The translations under genes were made by a program, and so were the position numbers. Source: Fluviispira sanaruensis (GTDB taxonomy: Bacteria > Bdellovibrionota_B > Oligoflexia > Silvanigrellales > Silvanigrellaceae). Taken from it: DNA of 64,000 bases. This document shows positions 46,908-56,245 of the stretch, one piece after another. The notes beneath the pieces are model-generated. The model was not told the DNA's origin and searched no databases. It was given only the letters and a program-made list of their open reading frames with translations. Location: assembly GCF_004295685.1 (NCBI RefSeq), contig NZ_AP019368.1, positions 1-64,000 of the forward strand, in the 5' to 3' direction. Position 1 is the stretch's first letter; every line of letters starts with the position of its first letter.

Positions 46908-47564
46908 TCAAATATCTAAGATCTCAAGTAGAAAGATGAGAGATTCTATAAAGTATGTAGGCTGAAAAGATAAGCATTTATCGACATTTCCATATCCATA
47001 AGTGGCCCAACATGAGTCAATCGAGTTGTTTTTGGCAAATTGAATATCAGGCTCTGTATCGCCAACCATTAAGATGTTTTCGGTATTTATATCTGAGTAT
47101 GTTTTTTTTATAATATCATTGAAAATATCAGAGTGTTTTTTATCGTGTGTCCCCTCATTTTCTGCTATACATAAGTCAATATAATTGTGTAATCTGAAAA
47201 AAGAAAGCGAGTCAGTCATTTCATTTATATTTTTCTGACTCTTAAGAATTATTTTAAAATCTCCTGATTTTAAAATATCAAGTATTTCATACAATCCAGG
47301 ATAAATTTTACTTAAATTATTACCTTTTCCTGAATTATAAAATGCTTTATAACTATTCATTAAGTTATTAATATTTGTATTTGGGGCTAATTTATTGAAA
47401 ATTTCTTGCTGATTGTAATCTTCGGAAAGGAGATTTTTTATGTCATATTTAAGGTTGTGAATGTTAAAATTTTCTAATGTTTTTAGCAGACAATATTCAA
47501 CTGCTTTATTGGAATCACAAAGCGTTCCATTGAAATCAAAAATAATATACTTATACTTATTCAT
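46908..47564 (-). CDS. HAD-superfamily phosphatase-like hydrolase
   Basis: The 218-residue product has HAD motif I IIFDFNGTLCDS at 7-18 with nucleophile Asp10, motif II IILKSQKN, motif III Lys in THDKKHSD and motif IV MVGDTEPDIQFA. The cap lies between motifs I and II, as in phosphoglycolate-phosphatase-like enzymes. The second motif I acid is Asn12 (DFN instead of DxD), as in the DxNGT subgroup. Substrate is unknown. Confidence 0.83.
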   Translation of the reverse strand: MNKYKYIIFDFNGTLCDSNKAVEYCLLKTLENFNIHNLKYDIKNLLSEDYNQQEIFNKLAPNTNINNLMNSYKAFYNSGKGNNLSKIYPGLYEILDILKSGDFKIILKSQKNINEMTDSLSFFRLHNYIDLCIAENEGTHDKKHSDIFNDIIKKTYSDINTENILMVGDTEPDIQFAKNNSIDSCWATYGYGNVDKCLSFQPTYFIESLIFLLEILDI

Positions 47565-47645
47565 GTATTTATCCTGTTTTTCGATTCGGAAAGTGTTTCA
47601 CAAATCGAAATATTTATTTGTTTATTTTTATTTAATTAAATAGAA

Positions 47646-49898
47646 TCATTTTTTCATGGAGTTTAAAAAAATTAAGCTTTCCCAAGCATTTTTCTTTGTA
47701 TAATGATATCTATTTTCTAAATTTACAAAGGTATTTTCACATGTTTCCAAAATTTCTTTTGGTTGATTTTTATAATCATCGCTACCATGCATCATCATAG
47801 CGGACTTAATCTTTTTAATTTCTTCTTCTTTACTTTCATAAATTCTCTTTGCAATTGTTGCTAATTCTTGTTCAAATACTTTGGCAAAATTAAGTTCTTC
47901 ATTTGGTCTTTCGACTCGCCATGAAGCAATTTTACCGACAAGTCTTTCTCTTATTTCTCTTTTGTTTCCTGTGGCACCCATTAGAGATTCCATTTCTTCC
48001 ATTATGTTTTCATTCGCATCTTCATGTCTACCGGTGATTTCATTTTGCATTTTTTCCTTTTTCAAATAGGAAGTGACATTTTTCATATAACGCTGCAATG
48101 CTTTTATATATTGTTCTTCATCATATAAATTCAACGCAGATAAAAATTCTCTATGGAAAAAGAGAGCATATTGTGACTTAATATATTTTATAAATTCACG
48201 ATAATCATGATATCCACCGCGCGGTTCAAACTGTAAATAATCATATATAGTTCTATCCCGAGTGAGTTTTTCAATTTCATCAAAGAGTGCTATTGCTGAA
48301 AGCGAGTCATGACGCTCATTTTGTGCTGCAAAATAAAGTAACATCTTCATTTCTCTTGGACTTGCCCCAAAGCGACCTTCATAAGCTACAGAGCTTTGGC
48401 TTTCTTTCAAAATTTCTTCGACATGCTTTTTTAACAGTCCTTTTTCTGCTTCTGAAAATGCATTTGAAGGTTCATTGCCGTCATAAAGAGCCTGTTTGTC
48501 ATATGGATCTAAACGGGCAATTAAATTCCTTATGCCTGGATCATAGTAGTCAGGGTCGGGTTGACGTAAGCGTGTTAAAACAGCCCATCTTGCTAGTAAA
48601 TTGAGGGAATGTGGTCCAATTTTTTTCGTCTTTTCAATTATTTTTATATCTTCTTCATAAATTTTTTGCTCAAGTTTAGCAGACAATAGATATGGAACGC
48701 GCACAAGCTCAAATCTACCTTTAAATGATGGCCAATCTGGAGAATTTTTAAAAGCATCGAGGTGTTTTTCATTTGCGCTCGCCATCATTACGAGATCGAG
48801 ATCAGCTATCCCACTGGATAGATTTATATTCATTTTTTCGATTGTAGATAATAAATATTTAAAAGCATCGAGTGGGCGTTTGAGTAAATCAGCAAATTCA
48901 ATAAATCCACGATTTGCATCGATCAATTCTCCTTGTGGTTCAAATAGCCGAATGTTTTGCAGTGCGGGTGGTATATTTTGAATGTTTCTTTCCATAGTTA
49001 TTTGTCTATCTTGGGCATCGATAGCCATTTGTGGTTCTACAGATGCGATTCCAACGCGATATCTACTGCTATAAAAAAATCTTTCAACTTGTACATGTCT
49101 TAAAACTTTTTCAAGATCACCTTTATAAGCAACAAGAAGTGAGTCAAATATTTTTTTACTTTTTGCTCCGAGTGCACCTTCTTCTAAGTAAGCAGGGATT
49201 TCATCGCTGTTTAAATTTTTTCCAATAACTTTTTTATAATATTCCACACGTTCTTTTTTGGGTAAGACAAAAATCGGATTTTCTTTCATTTCGCTTATTA
49301 TTTTGCACATTATTTCATCATCTTCAAGATGGGCAAAACTTTTATTGCCATTGCGGCTTGGATTATTGTCACCAAAACCAATATGTTTATTAAGAGCATC
49401 ACCGAGCCCTTCATAACCAATTTTATCTGAAGGAAAAATCCAATTGAATTTATAGACAGCACCTTCTTCAGTTTTTGAATATTCTTCTAAACCATTTGCT
49501 AAGGACTCAGCCGTCGAAGATTTACTCGAACCGTTTGGACCATGTAATAAGATTAGTTTATCAATTTTACCTTGGCGAACAAATTGCTCAAGCACTCTGT
49601 AAATACTCTCATGCGCTTCTTCTTGACCTGTGATTGCGGGTTTATTTTTACCACGTACTCTTTCAAAAAGCTTAAAATGCCTTTTCGTATGATTAAAACC
49701 ATGTTTAACTTCGCTTAGTCCGAAAAACTTAAACATATCAAGCATGTATTCAGATGCGTTGCGAATCAATCGTCTGGGTTCATTGCTAAAAATGTCAAGA
49801 TATTCATCATATGATAAAATGTATTTTTGCTCTTTAAATTCTCTGCGAACACTTTCTGACACGGAACTGAGAAGTTCTTTTGAATGCATGGTGGCCAT
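47646..49898 (-). CDS. prkA: PrkA-family serine protein kinase with AAA domain
   Basis: PrkA (YeaG-like) proteins are AAA-type ATPases with reported serine kinase activity, linked to stress and sporulation-type responses. The 750-residue product has Walker A GPNGSSKS at 120-127, HHG-free N-terminal region, AGAVYKFNW-like EGAVYKFNWIFPSDKIGYEGL, and a C-terminal PrkA domain with RHDSLSAIALFDEIEKLTRD and REFLSALNLYDEEQY (in parts). It is about 100 residues longer than E. coli YeaG. A strong AGGAGG site precedes the ATG. No YeaH/SpoVR genes lie next to it. Confidence 0.9.
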   Translation of the reverse strand: MATMHSKELLSSVSESVRREFKEQKYILSYDEYLDIFSNEPRRLIRNASEYMLDMFKFFGLSEVKHGFNHTKRHFKLFERVRGKNKPAITGQEEAHESIYRVLEQFVRQGKIDKLILLHGPNGSSKSSTAESLANGLEEYSKTEEGAVYKFNWIFPSDKIGYEGLGDALNKHIGFGDNNPSRNGNKSFAHLEDDEIMCKIISEMKENPIFVLPKKERVEYYKKVIGKNLNSDEIPAYLEEGALGAKSKKIFDSLLVAYKGDLEKVLRHVQVERFFYSSRYRVGIASVEPQMAIDAQDRQITMERNIQNIPPALQNIRLFEPQGELIDANRGFIEFADLLKRPLDAFKYLLSTIEKMNINLSSGIADLDLVMMASANEKHLDAFKNSPDWPSFKGRFELVRVPYLLSAKLEQKIYEEDIKIIEKTKKIGPHSLNLLARWAVLTRLRQPDPDYYDPGIRNLIARLDPYDKQALYDGNEPSNAFSEAEKGLLKKHVEEILKESQSSVAYEGRFGASPREMKMLLYFAAQNERHDSLSAIALFDEIEKLTRDRTIYDYLQFEPRGGYHDYREFIKYIKSQYALFFHREFLSALNLYDEEQYIKALQRYMKNVTSYLKKEKMQNEITGRHEDANENIMEEMESLMGATGNKREIRERLVGKIASWRVERPNEELNFAKVFEQELATIAKRIYESKEEEIKKIKSAMMMHGSDDYKNQPKEILETCENTFVNLENRYHYTKKNAWESLIFLNSMKK

Positions 49899-50000
49899 TT
49901 CATTTCCTCCTGCGGTTGCCCTAAAAAAAAATGCCTGACTCTGTTAAACTCAAAACGTTCTCATGGAATGATAGAGTAAGAATTGAATTCTTGTAAGAGA

Positions 50001-50020
50001 CCGATCCCTCTTTGGGTCGG
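50001..50020 (+). other. Hairpin in the phoH-like gene leader
   Basis: CCGATCC (50001-50007) pairs with GGGTCGG (50014-50020), seven base pairs with one G-T wobble and a CTCTTT loop, 24 bp before the TTG start. No T-run follows, so it is not an intrinsic terminator; RNA stability or regulation is possible. Confidence 0.45.
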
Positions 50021-50044
50021 ATTATTTGCAGAAGGGGTACAGGG

Positions 50045-51376
50045 TTGAAAAAGAAATTCGTTCTTGACACGAATGTGTTGTTGTCCAATCCAAGCGCCAT
50101 TTTCTCTTTTGAAGATAATGATGTTTATATTCCAATTTCAGTCATTGAGGAATTGGACACTTTTAAAAAAGGATTAAGCGAAACGGGACGGAATGCGAGA
50201 CAGTTTTCGCGTATTTTGGATGATCTGCGTGAAAAAGGATCTTTAAGTAACGGAATACCATTGTTTACTGATAGAAAAGACAGTGGACGTGTTTACGTGG
50301 TTTTAGAATCCGATATGGCATTATTACCAGCACATTTTGAAAGAAAACCAGATAACTTAATTTTAAGTGTTGCACTTATTTTAAAACGACAAACTCCAAA
50401 CATGGCTGTTATTTTAATTACCAAAGATTCTAACTTAAGAATTAAAGCAGATGCTTTGGGAATTAGTGTTTCGGATTTTGAAGCAGATAAAGTAAATATT
50501 GAAGAGTTATATACTGGAATAGTTGAATTCGAGGTTGATGCTGAAATTTTAAAAAAATATTTATCATCGGGTAGTATTTCTTTAGAAGATTATGAGTTGA
50601 TGCCAAATCAATATGTTATATTACGAGACAATAGGGATTCTTTACAATTTGTCTATGGTAAATATGATCATGTGACGGGTAATTTAAAAAATTTAAATCT
50701 GGGTGGAAAAGATTTTGTTTGGGGAATTTATCCAAGAAATCTTGAACAAAGTTTTGCTTTAGACTTATTACTGGATGATGATGTAAAGTTAATAACTTTA
50801 GTTGGTACTGCTGGTACAGGAAAAACCTTGCTAGCCATAGCTGCGGGCCTTGAAAAAACAACCGATGAATCTAAATATCAAAAACTTTTAGTGAGTCGTC
50901 CTATTTTTCCTTTAGGACGTGATGTTGGATATTTACCAGGTACTTTGGAAGAAAAATTAAATCCATGGATGCAGCCAATTTTTGATAACTTAGAACTTTT
51001 GCTAGGTGGTGTTGCACAAGGTAGACAAAAAAGATTATCTCAAAGTTATCATGAATTAATCAATCAAGGAATATTGGAAGTTGAGCCATTGACATATATT
51101 CGAGGTCGTTCAATTCCTAATCAATATTTTATAGTTGATGAAGCACAAAATCTTACTCCTCATGAAATTAAGACTATTCTTACGCGTGCAGGTGAAAATA
51201 CTAAAATAATTCTCACAGGAGATCCGTATCAAATAGATAATCCATATGTCGATGCGGCATCGAATGGATTGACATATGTTGTAGAGCGTATGAAGCAAGA
51301 AGCTATTGCGGGCCATGTTTCATTAGTAAAAGGCGAGAGATCTGCACTTGCGACAATAGCTGCCAGCTTACTATAA
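50045..51376 (+). CDS. PIN domain plus PhoH-like ATPase (YlaK type)
   Basis: Fusion of a PIN nuclease domain and a PhoH helicase/ATPase. The 443-residue product has KKFVLDTNVLLSNPSAI at 2-18 with catalytic Asp8, and later acidic residues of PIN. The ATPase half has Walker A VGTAGTGKTLLA, SRPIFPLGRDVGYLPGTLEEK and Walker B FIVDEAQNLTPHE. The PIN-PhoH family is reported as RNA helicase-nucleases. TTG 50045 is chosen over upstream TTG 50012 because AGAAGGGGTACAGGG lies just before it. It is divergent from prkA and convergent with parB. Confidence 0.9.
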   Translation: MKKKFVLDTNVLLSNPSAIFSFEDNDVYIPISVIEELDTFKKGLSETGRNARQFSRILDDLREKGSLSNGIPLFTDRKDSGRVYVVLESDMALLPAHFERKPDNLILSVALILKRQTPNMAVILITKDSNLRIKADALGISVSDFEADKVNIEELYTGIVEFEVDAEILKKYLSSGSISLEDYELMPNQYVILRDNRDSLQFVYGKYDHVTGNLKNLNLGGKDFVWGIYPRNLEQSFALDLLLDDDVKLITLVGTAGTGKTLLAIAAGLEKTTDESKYQKLLVSRPIFPLGRDVGYLPGTLEEKLNPWMQPIFDNLELLLGGVAQGRQKRLSQSYHELINQGILEVEPLTYIRGRSIPNQYFIVDEAQNLTPHEIKTILTRAGENTKIILTGDPYQIDNPYVDAASNGLTYVVERMKQEAIAGHVSLVKGERSALATIAASLL

Positions 51377-51377
51377 T

Positions 51378-51489
51378 AAAGTAACAAAAAAATAATTTTC
51401 ATTCTTAAAATTAAAGTAACAAAAAAATATGTAAATTAATTTTTTAAAATAAAAATTTATTAATTTTTAAGACAAATTTTAAAGTAACA
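51378..51489 (+). repeat. Repeated AAAGTAACA motif between phoH-like gene and parB
   Basis: AAAGTAACAAAAAAATA occurs at 51378-51394 and again at 51413-51429, and AAAGTAACA recurs at 51481-51489. They fill the gap between two convergent genes. Function is unknown; they may be a duplicated 3' end. Confidence 0.6.
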
Positions 51490-51497
51490 GTAGAAAA

Positions 51498-52400
51498 TTA
51501 TTTTCCAGAAGAAATCAGATTTCCCAAAATAAGCTCAGAAATTCTCTCTAAATCGTCTAGGGTATAGTAGCTAATCTCAATCTTGCCTTTATTTGTATCA
51601 CCTGTGATCTTTACCTTCGTTCCTAAATGTCCCTTGAACTGATCACATACATATCTTAAGTCAGGAGAGATCGAGTCTATTAAAGTTTTTTGTAATTTCT
51701 CTGATTTTAAGTTTTTTATTAAATCTTCTGTTTGTCGAACAGATAGTTTTTTCTTCACTACGATTGAAAGGGCTTTAAGCTGCAGTTTTTCGTTATTCAG
51801 TGCACATAGTGCTCGTGCATGTCCTGCTGTGATAACCTTGCTTTGCAGGTCTGACTGCACTTTTTCAGGTAGACTGAGGAGGCGAATCGTATTCGTTACG
51901 GTAGCTCTGCTTTTTCCTATTCGAGAAGCTAAGGCATCTTGTGTGTAATTGTGTTCCTCTATGAGCAATTTCAAGGAGTGAGCTTCTTCAAGTGCTGATA
52001 ATGACTCTCTTTGAATATTTTCTATGAGCGCAAGTTCTAAACGAGAATGGTCGTGCAAATCTCGAACAATACATGGTACGGAATCTAGCCCTGCAATTTT
52101 TGCCGCTCTCCATCTCCGTTCACCCGCAATGATTGTAATTTGACCATCTTTTTCCAATGAAACGATCAGGGGTTGTAAAATACCATAGGTACGAATGCTT
52201 TGCGCAAGCTCTTCAAGACTCTCTTGTTCAAAAGTGTATCTAGGTTGATTCTCCATTGGGCAGAGTAAATGGATTGATATGTATTCTATCCTTTGGTTTT
52301 GATAGTAATTTTTTGTTTGATCAAGTGATCGTTGAATAGAGTGTATAGGAATTTGTTTTTCATTTTGAGGTTTTTCACTTTGGTTCATTTGCTGCGACAT
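51498..52400 (-). CDS. parB: Chromosome partitioning protein ParB
   Basis: CTP-dependent clamp that loads at parS and spreads, guiding chromosome segregation. The 300-residue product has a long polar N-terminus, then the ParB domain with PRYTFEQESLEELAQSIRTYGILQPL, the CTP-binding GERRWRAAKIAG, ENIQRESLSALEEA, an HTH region ASRIGKSRATVTNTIRLL and TAGHARAL. A C-terminal dimerisation region follows. ATG 52400 has AAGGAG six bases upstream; ATG 52418 is also in frame. No parA gene is found in the window, although three perfect parS sites lie on the upstream side. Confidence 0.96.
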   Translation of the reverse strand: MSQQMNQSEKPQNEKQIPIHSIQRSLDQTKNYYQNQRIEYISIHLLCPMENQPRYTFEQESLEELAQSIRTYGILQPLIVSLEKDGQITIIAGERRWRAAKIAGLDSVPCIVRDLHDHSRLELALIENIQRESLSALEEAHSLKLLIEEHNYTQDALASRIGKSRATVTNTIRLLSLPEKVQSDLQSKVITAGHARALCALNNEKLQLKALSIVVKKKLSVRQTEDLIKNLKSEKLQKTLIDSISPDLRYVCDQFKGHLGTKVKITGDTNKGKIEISYYTLDDLERISELILGNLISSGK

Positions 52401-52507
52401 TGTTTTCTCCTTCAGCATGGTTTTTGACAGTAGTTCTAAAAGATAGAAAATTTCAAGTTTTCAGTTAGGTTCATTTAGTCTTTTCTTATTAGGTAATTGA
52501 GTAAAGA

Positions 52508-52523
52508 TGTTTCACGTGAAACA
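52508..52523. promoter_or_regulatory. parS: parS site 1
   Basis: Perfect 16-bp palindrome TGTTTCACGTGAAACA, the ParB-binding consensus. It lies 108 bp upstream of the parB start. Confidence 0.97.
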
Positions 52524-52989
52524 TTGTGTCATTTGATTTTCACATAAAATTTAAAAACGGTGGAGAGAAGAAATAGGATAAATTTTCCTATCGTGGTGAG
52601 ATTGGCATTGATAGAATTATTTTAAAATCCTGTAACTTCTTGAAATATAATATTTTCAGTTAACAACAGCTCGCAGCATAAGTGAAGAGTATATTGAGAC
52701 AAATTAAATTTAACACCAATATCTTGATCATCTATACTTTAAATTGATTCTTTTTTCTCTGATTTTTAATTGTCAATTCATTTTACCCTCTTAATTTTTA
52801 AGAGTATAACATCAGGTTTGTCTATTAGACTCCACACCATATTTCAGAAAGAGACGGCTTAGATAACACTCTTTTTGTTTTCCCTGAATCTTTAAGTCTG
52901 ATTGATAAGTTGTCATCATATTTTTAGACACCAATACCATAAAGATTTACTTAAATTATAATAATGAATTCATAGAACTATCGACTTAT

Positions 52990-53005
52990 TGTTTCACGTG
53001 AAACA
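52990..53005. promoter_or_regulatory. parS: parS site 2
   Basis: Perfect TGTTTCACGTGAAACA, 482 bp from site 1. It lies in the second copy of the parS-bearing repeat. Confidence 0.97.
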
Positions 53006-53735
53006 TGGGGGTATTTGTTTTCATTTGGGATAGAAAAGCAGTGGAGAGAAAATCATTATATAATTTCTTATCGAGATGGGAATGACTCTAATGGATATTT
53101 TTGCGGCGATAGAAAAAATATACGATTCAAGAATTATACAGAGTTAGAAAAAAAAATTTAATGTTTAATTAACATTTTTAGAATGTAAATATTAAAGAAG
53201 TGTTGAAATTTAGCATATATTTTTCAAAAATTGGATTATGAGCCTTATTGAAAGATCTTCCTTAGAATTTCGCTTGATATACATGACTATAAATCTATTT
53301 TATTAAAAGTGAAGTATAAGTGCTTGATAGTCAGATTGTAAATAAATTTTTTGAAATAATTAATACAGAAAATGGAATTGTATTTCAAGAATTAAGTGAA
53401 TAAAAATAAGAGAAAATTAAATTCATAAAAAAAAGAATTCTAAATTCTATTAACCCAATAAATGATGACTGCTATAAGTTTATATATAAAATTAGATAAT
53501 CATAAAAAAAATTATTTGGTAAATTAAAAAAAATTTGAAGCATATATCTTTGTTATTAAAAAGTAAAAATAACTTAGTATAAATGATTTATTTTATGGGC
53601 TTATTCATATTGGAAAAAATTTGATTACTAAATCTAATAAAATGTATTGATTGTTTATATTTTTTTGCTATAAGTCTAATTTTGGTGGAATTCTACCAAA
53701 CATCTATTATAAATAATATTAGTAAAGGTTAAATA

Positions 53736-54335
53736 GTGAATATTAATAAAATTATTTTTACATCAACAGTATTTTTAATTGCTTCTGCTTTATATTCGTG
53801 TAAGAAAACAGAATCAGAAAAAAATAGCGCTCAGTCGATTAATAGTATTAGAGGTTTATATAAATTAAGTGAAATCTCATGCCAGGGAAAAAATGTAGAT
53901 TTATCTACTTATCTAAATAATAATTATGATAATTACGATAATAATTATGATGATTACAATGCCATCAATACAGTGAGTGACTCAATCAATTCATTGGTAT
54001 TTGATTTTTCAACGGAAAAATCCCTTATAACAATTAAAAAACCAACAGAACCGATAACGTGTAAGTATTACGAAAGATTAGATTTCGTGAGTAATCCGGA
54101 TGGTAAAGTCGCATTTGTGAGTAATGCTATGCTTAGAAATGATAAAGCAAATCATGCAGTTTGTAAACTAGATTCTAATAGATCATTTTTAGCTGAAAAA
54201 AATTTAAATGATTCATTCAATGTAAAGGTAACTGGCAATAAAATTATTTTAGTTTCGAGTACAGAAAATCTGTGTAAATCATTTAAGAGTAATGGAAAAG
54301 CTACAATCAGTCTTAGTATGCAAACTAAAAAGTAG
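53736..54335 (+). CDS. Predicted lipoprotein, unknown function
   Basis: I do not recognise a family. The 199-residue product has a lipoprotein signal peptide, INKIIFTSTVFLIASALYSC, with the lipobox LYSC and the acylated Cys at about residue 22, followed by a charged linker. An Asn/Tyr/Asp-rich repeat (NNYDNYDNNYDDY) occurs near 65-78. Four cysteines follow in the mature part (SCQGK, TCKYY, VCKLD, LCKSF). GTG start with AAAGG seven bases upstream. It stands alone between parS site 2 and transposon remnants. Confidence 0.7.
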   Translation: MNINKIIFTSTVFLIASALYSCKKTESEKNSAQSINSIRGLYKLSEISCQGKNVDLSTYLNNNYDNYDNNYDDYNAINTVSDSINSLVFDFSTEKSLITIKKPTEPITCKYYERLDFVSNPDGKVAFVSNAMLRNDKANHAVCKLDSNRSFLAEKNLNDSFNVKVTGNKIILVSSTENLCKSFKSNGKATISLSMQTKK

Positions 54336-54689
54336 TCCATTCAAAATATTCAATTTAACATTATCATGATTGAGAAAAACTTTTTGATTTGACAAATTCA
54401 TCAGTTACTTTATTCCAATCATAACTGCCTGCCTGAAAAATATTTTTTATTTTTTGTATAATTTAGGGTGTTTGCTCAAATATTGAAGATACGTTTATTT
54501 TTGGCTTGTTTCCCGCAAAAGTTGCATTACAACGTCTAAAGAAAGACTGAAAAATGTTGAGGCTGATGTTCACTGATTCAATTTAGTTGAGGCTAACACA
54601 ATTACTGAAAGAATTTAAAATTCACTTTAATAAATTTAATCGACGGCCAAAACTAGGAATTTTGCGAGGATTATATTTAAAAATTCAGG

Positions 54690-55185
54690 GTTAATTAGAT
54701 AATGAATGCTATTTATTGTTTCAACAATAGTTAAAGCGCTTCTGCCTTCTGTAAATTCAAAAAGCAAAAAAGAAGAATATATTGGTCGGGCTGTTTTTGG
54801 TAACTCAAGTAAAATACATATAATTGCAGACTCACATGGAAATCTTAAAGACTTTATTTTTAAGTGAAGATCAAGTGCACGATAGTAGAATAGGAAATTA
54901 ACTAATCGAAGTGAGCAATGCTCAGAGTTTAAATGCAGATCGTACATATGGCAATAATAAAATAAGACAGAATTAACGGATCATAAAAATCAAGCAATAA
55001 TACTTCAAAAGAAAAACTTTATTGATACTACAAATGATGCTTTTGATATACATGCATACAAAATTCGTCATTTAATAGAAAATTTATTCGCTAGATTAAA
55101 ACAATTCAGAAGCATTGCGCACCTTTATGATAAAAGTAAAAAAAACTTTGCTTCTATGATATAAATGGGTTGTTGCATCATTTGA
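54690..55185 (+). pseudogene. Decayed IS5-family transposase
   Basis: Frame-shifted remains of a DDE transposase. Frame 1 reads YIGRAVFGNSSKIHIIADSH, like the IS5 GRSRGGxTTKIH segment. After a frameshift the next frame reads LFLSEDQVHDSRIGN, then NADRTYGNNKIRQ with the second catalytic Asp. A third frame from 54982 to the stop at 55164 reads HKNQAIILQKKNF and HLIENLFARLKQFRSIAHLYDKS (in parts), with the catalytic Glu in the LIENLFARLK motif. Inverted terminal repeats were not found. The gene cannot make an active transposase. Confidence 0.8.
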
Positions 55186-55349
55186 GGAAAAATTTGAGAA
55201 CAATCTCCAAATGTCTATTGATTTCTTCTTAAATAACTCCATGATTACAACATATCAATACTGAACTAAAGATTCAGGGAGAGCTAATAGAGTTCTTTCT
55301 AAGATGTCTCATTCTGTAAAAATTCTCAAGAATTCATCACACACAGGAT

Positions 55350-55885
55350 TCAGTTTAAAACACTATTGCGTTGGCGTTGGAAAAGAACTTTGTGATGGAT
55401 ACCGTTTAAAGCAACCGCAATTAAAATTCATAATGGAAAATATCTTATAATAAAAATGAGTTTTCTTTTTGGAACTCAAGAGATCTTTCAGATGATGTAA
55501 AAATAAAAACAGGTTCATTTTGCCAAGATAAAAGTGGTCATTGGTTTCTTAATGTCACATTTGCAAGTGAAACAATAGGAATTAAAAGAGAAGATAATAA
55601 AGAAATTGGTATAGACATTAAGATACAAACTCTTGCTACTTGCTCAAATGCTGAAAAAATTCATGAATCGCAATAAAAAGATATCAAGAATATCTTTAAA
55701 CTCAGGGATTGGAATGTTTAAATCAATGTTGAAGTACATGGAACTGTGAAAAATGCGGAGCTGTACATGGCAGAGACGTAAATGCGAGTATAAATATTCT
55801 CAATGCATACAAGAACATATTACCCCAGGAAATTTCTTTGATAAAACTATTTATAAAAGAATTGGACTTTAAGAAAAGGGTGAAA
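55350..55885 (+). pseudogene. tnpB: Decayed TnpB (IS200/IS605-type OrfB)
   Basis: Frame-shifted, internally deleted remains of a TnpB nuclease. Pieces in order are WIPFKATAIKIHNGK, DDVKIKTGSFCQDKSGHWFLNV, NKEIGIDIKIQTLATCSN (RuvC-I with the catalytic Asp, near 55608) and WNCEKCGAVHGRDVNASINIL from about 55739 (zinc finger and the RuvC-III Asp). The RuvC-II Glu region between them is missing, as only about 140 bp separate RuvC-I from the zinc finger. TnpA and a clear RNA-guide end were not recognised. Confidence 0.82.
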
Positions 55886-55998
55886 AATAAAAAAGTGTGA
55901 ATACCTCTATAGCTCATCTGTGTTTGCTAAATACAAATCGACGATAGAATGTATAAGCTACTATTGAATGATTCTATTTTTTGGAACACTTCCTTCAA

Positions 55999-56014
55999 TG
56001 TTTCACGTGAAACA
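55999..56014. promoter_or_regulatory. parS: parS site 3
   Basis: Perfect TGTTTCACGTGAAACA, about 3 kb from site 2, between the TnpB remnant and the HTH regulator gene. It is not flanked by the repeat shared by sites 1 and 2. Confidence 0.97.
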
Positions 56015-56245
56015 TTCTTAAGAAAATGTAATGTGAGGGAAAAATCCGTTTAAGTAGACGTGTTAATCTACTTTACACGCGATGAAGACCTGAATCGCTC
56101 TTATCGATAGATTATTTTGTAAGTGATGATGAAATAGAATTGATTGTTAATAATCTCTAGAGCAAAACTATCTGCAAAGAATGGGTGTTTAGAAATAGTA
56201 AGATCGATTAAATCAATTGTCTAAACTTTTTATTTTGGGGGAAAA

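Larger units (their letters stand above)
52401..53735. other. Gene-poor stretch upstream of parB
   Basis: About 1.3 kb without a convincing gene. It holds parS sites 1 and 2, each within a diverged copy of an about 110-bp repeat (52508-52620 and 52990-53100). Short AT-rich open frames at about 53320-53510, such as VNKFFEIINTENGIVFQELSE, look protein-like but match nothing I know and are broken by stops; they may be a decayed gene. Confidence 0.6.

Noticed and set aside
54636-54947. Minus-strand frame of 103 codons
   Set aside because: It runs antisense to the decayed IS5-type transposase, whose plus-strand translation in broken frames explains the sequence better.
55723-55917. Minus-strand frame of 64 codons
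   Set aside because: Antisense to the TnpB zinc finger and RuvC-III segment; no family match of its own.
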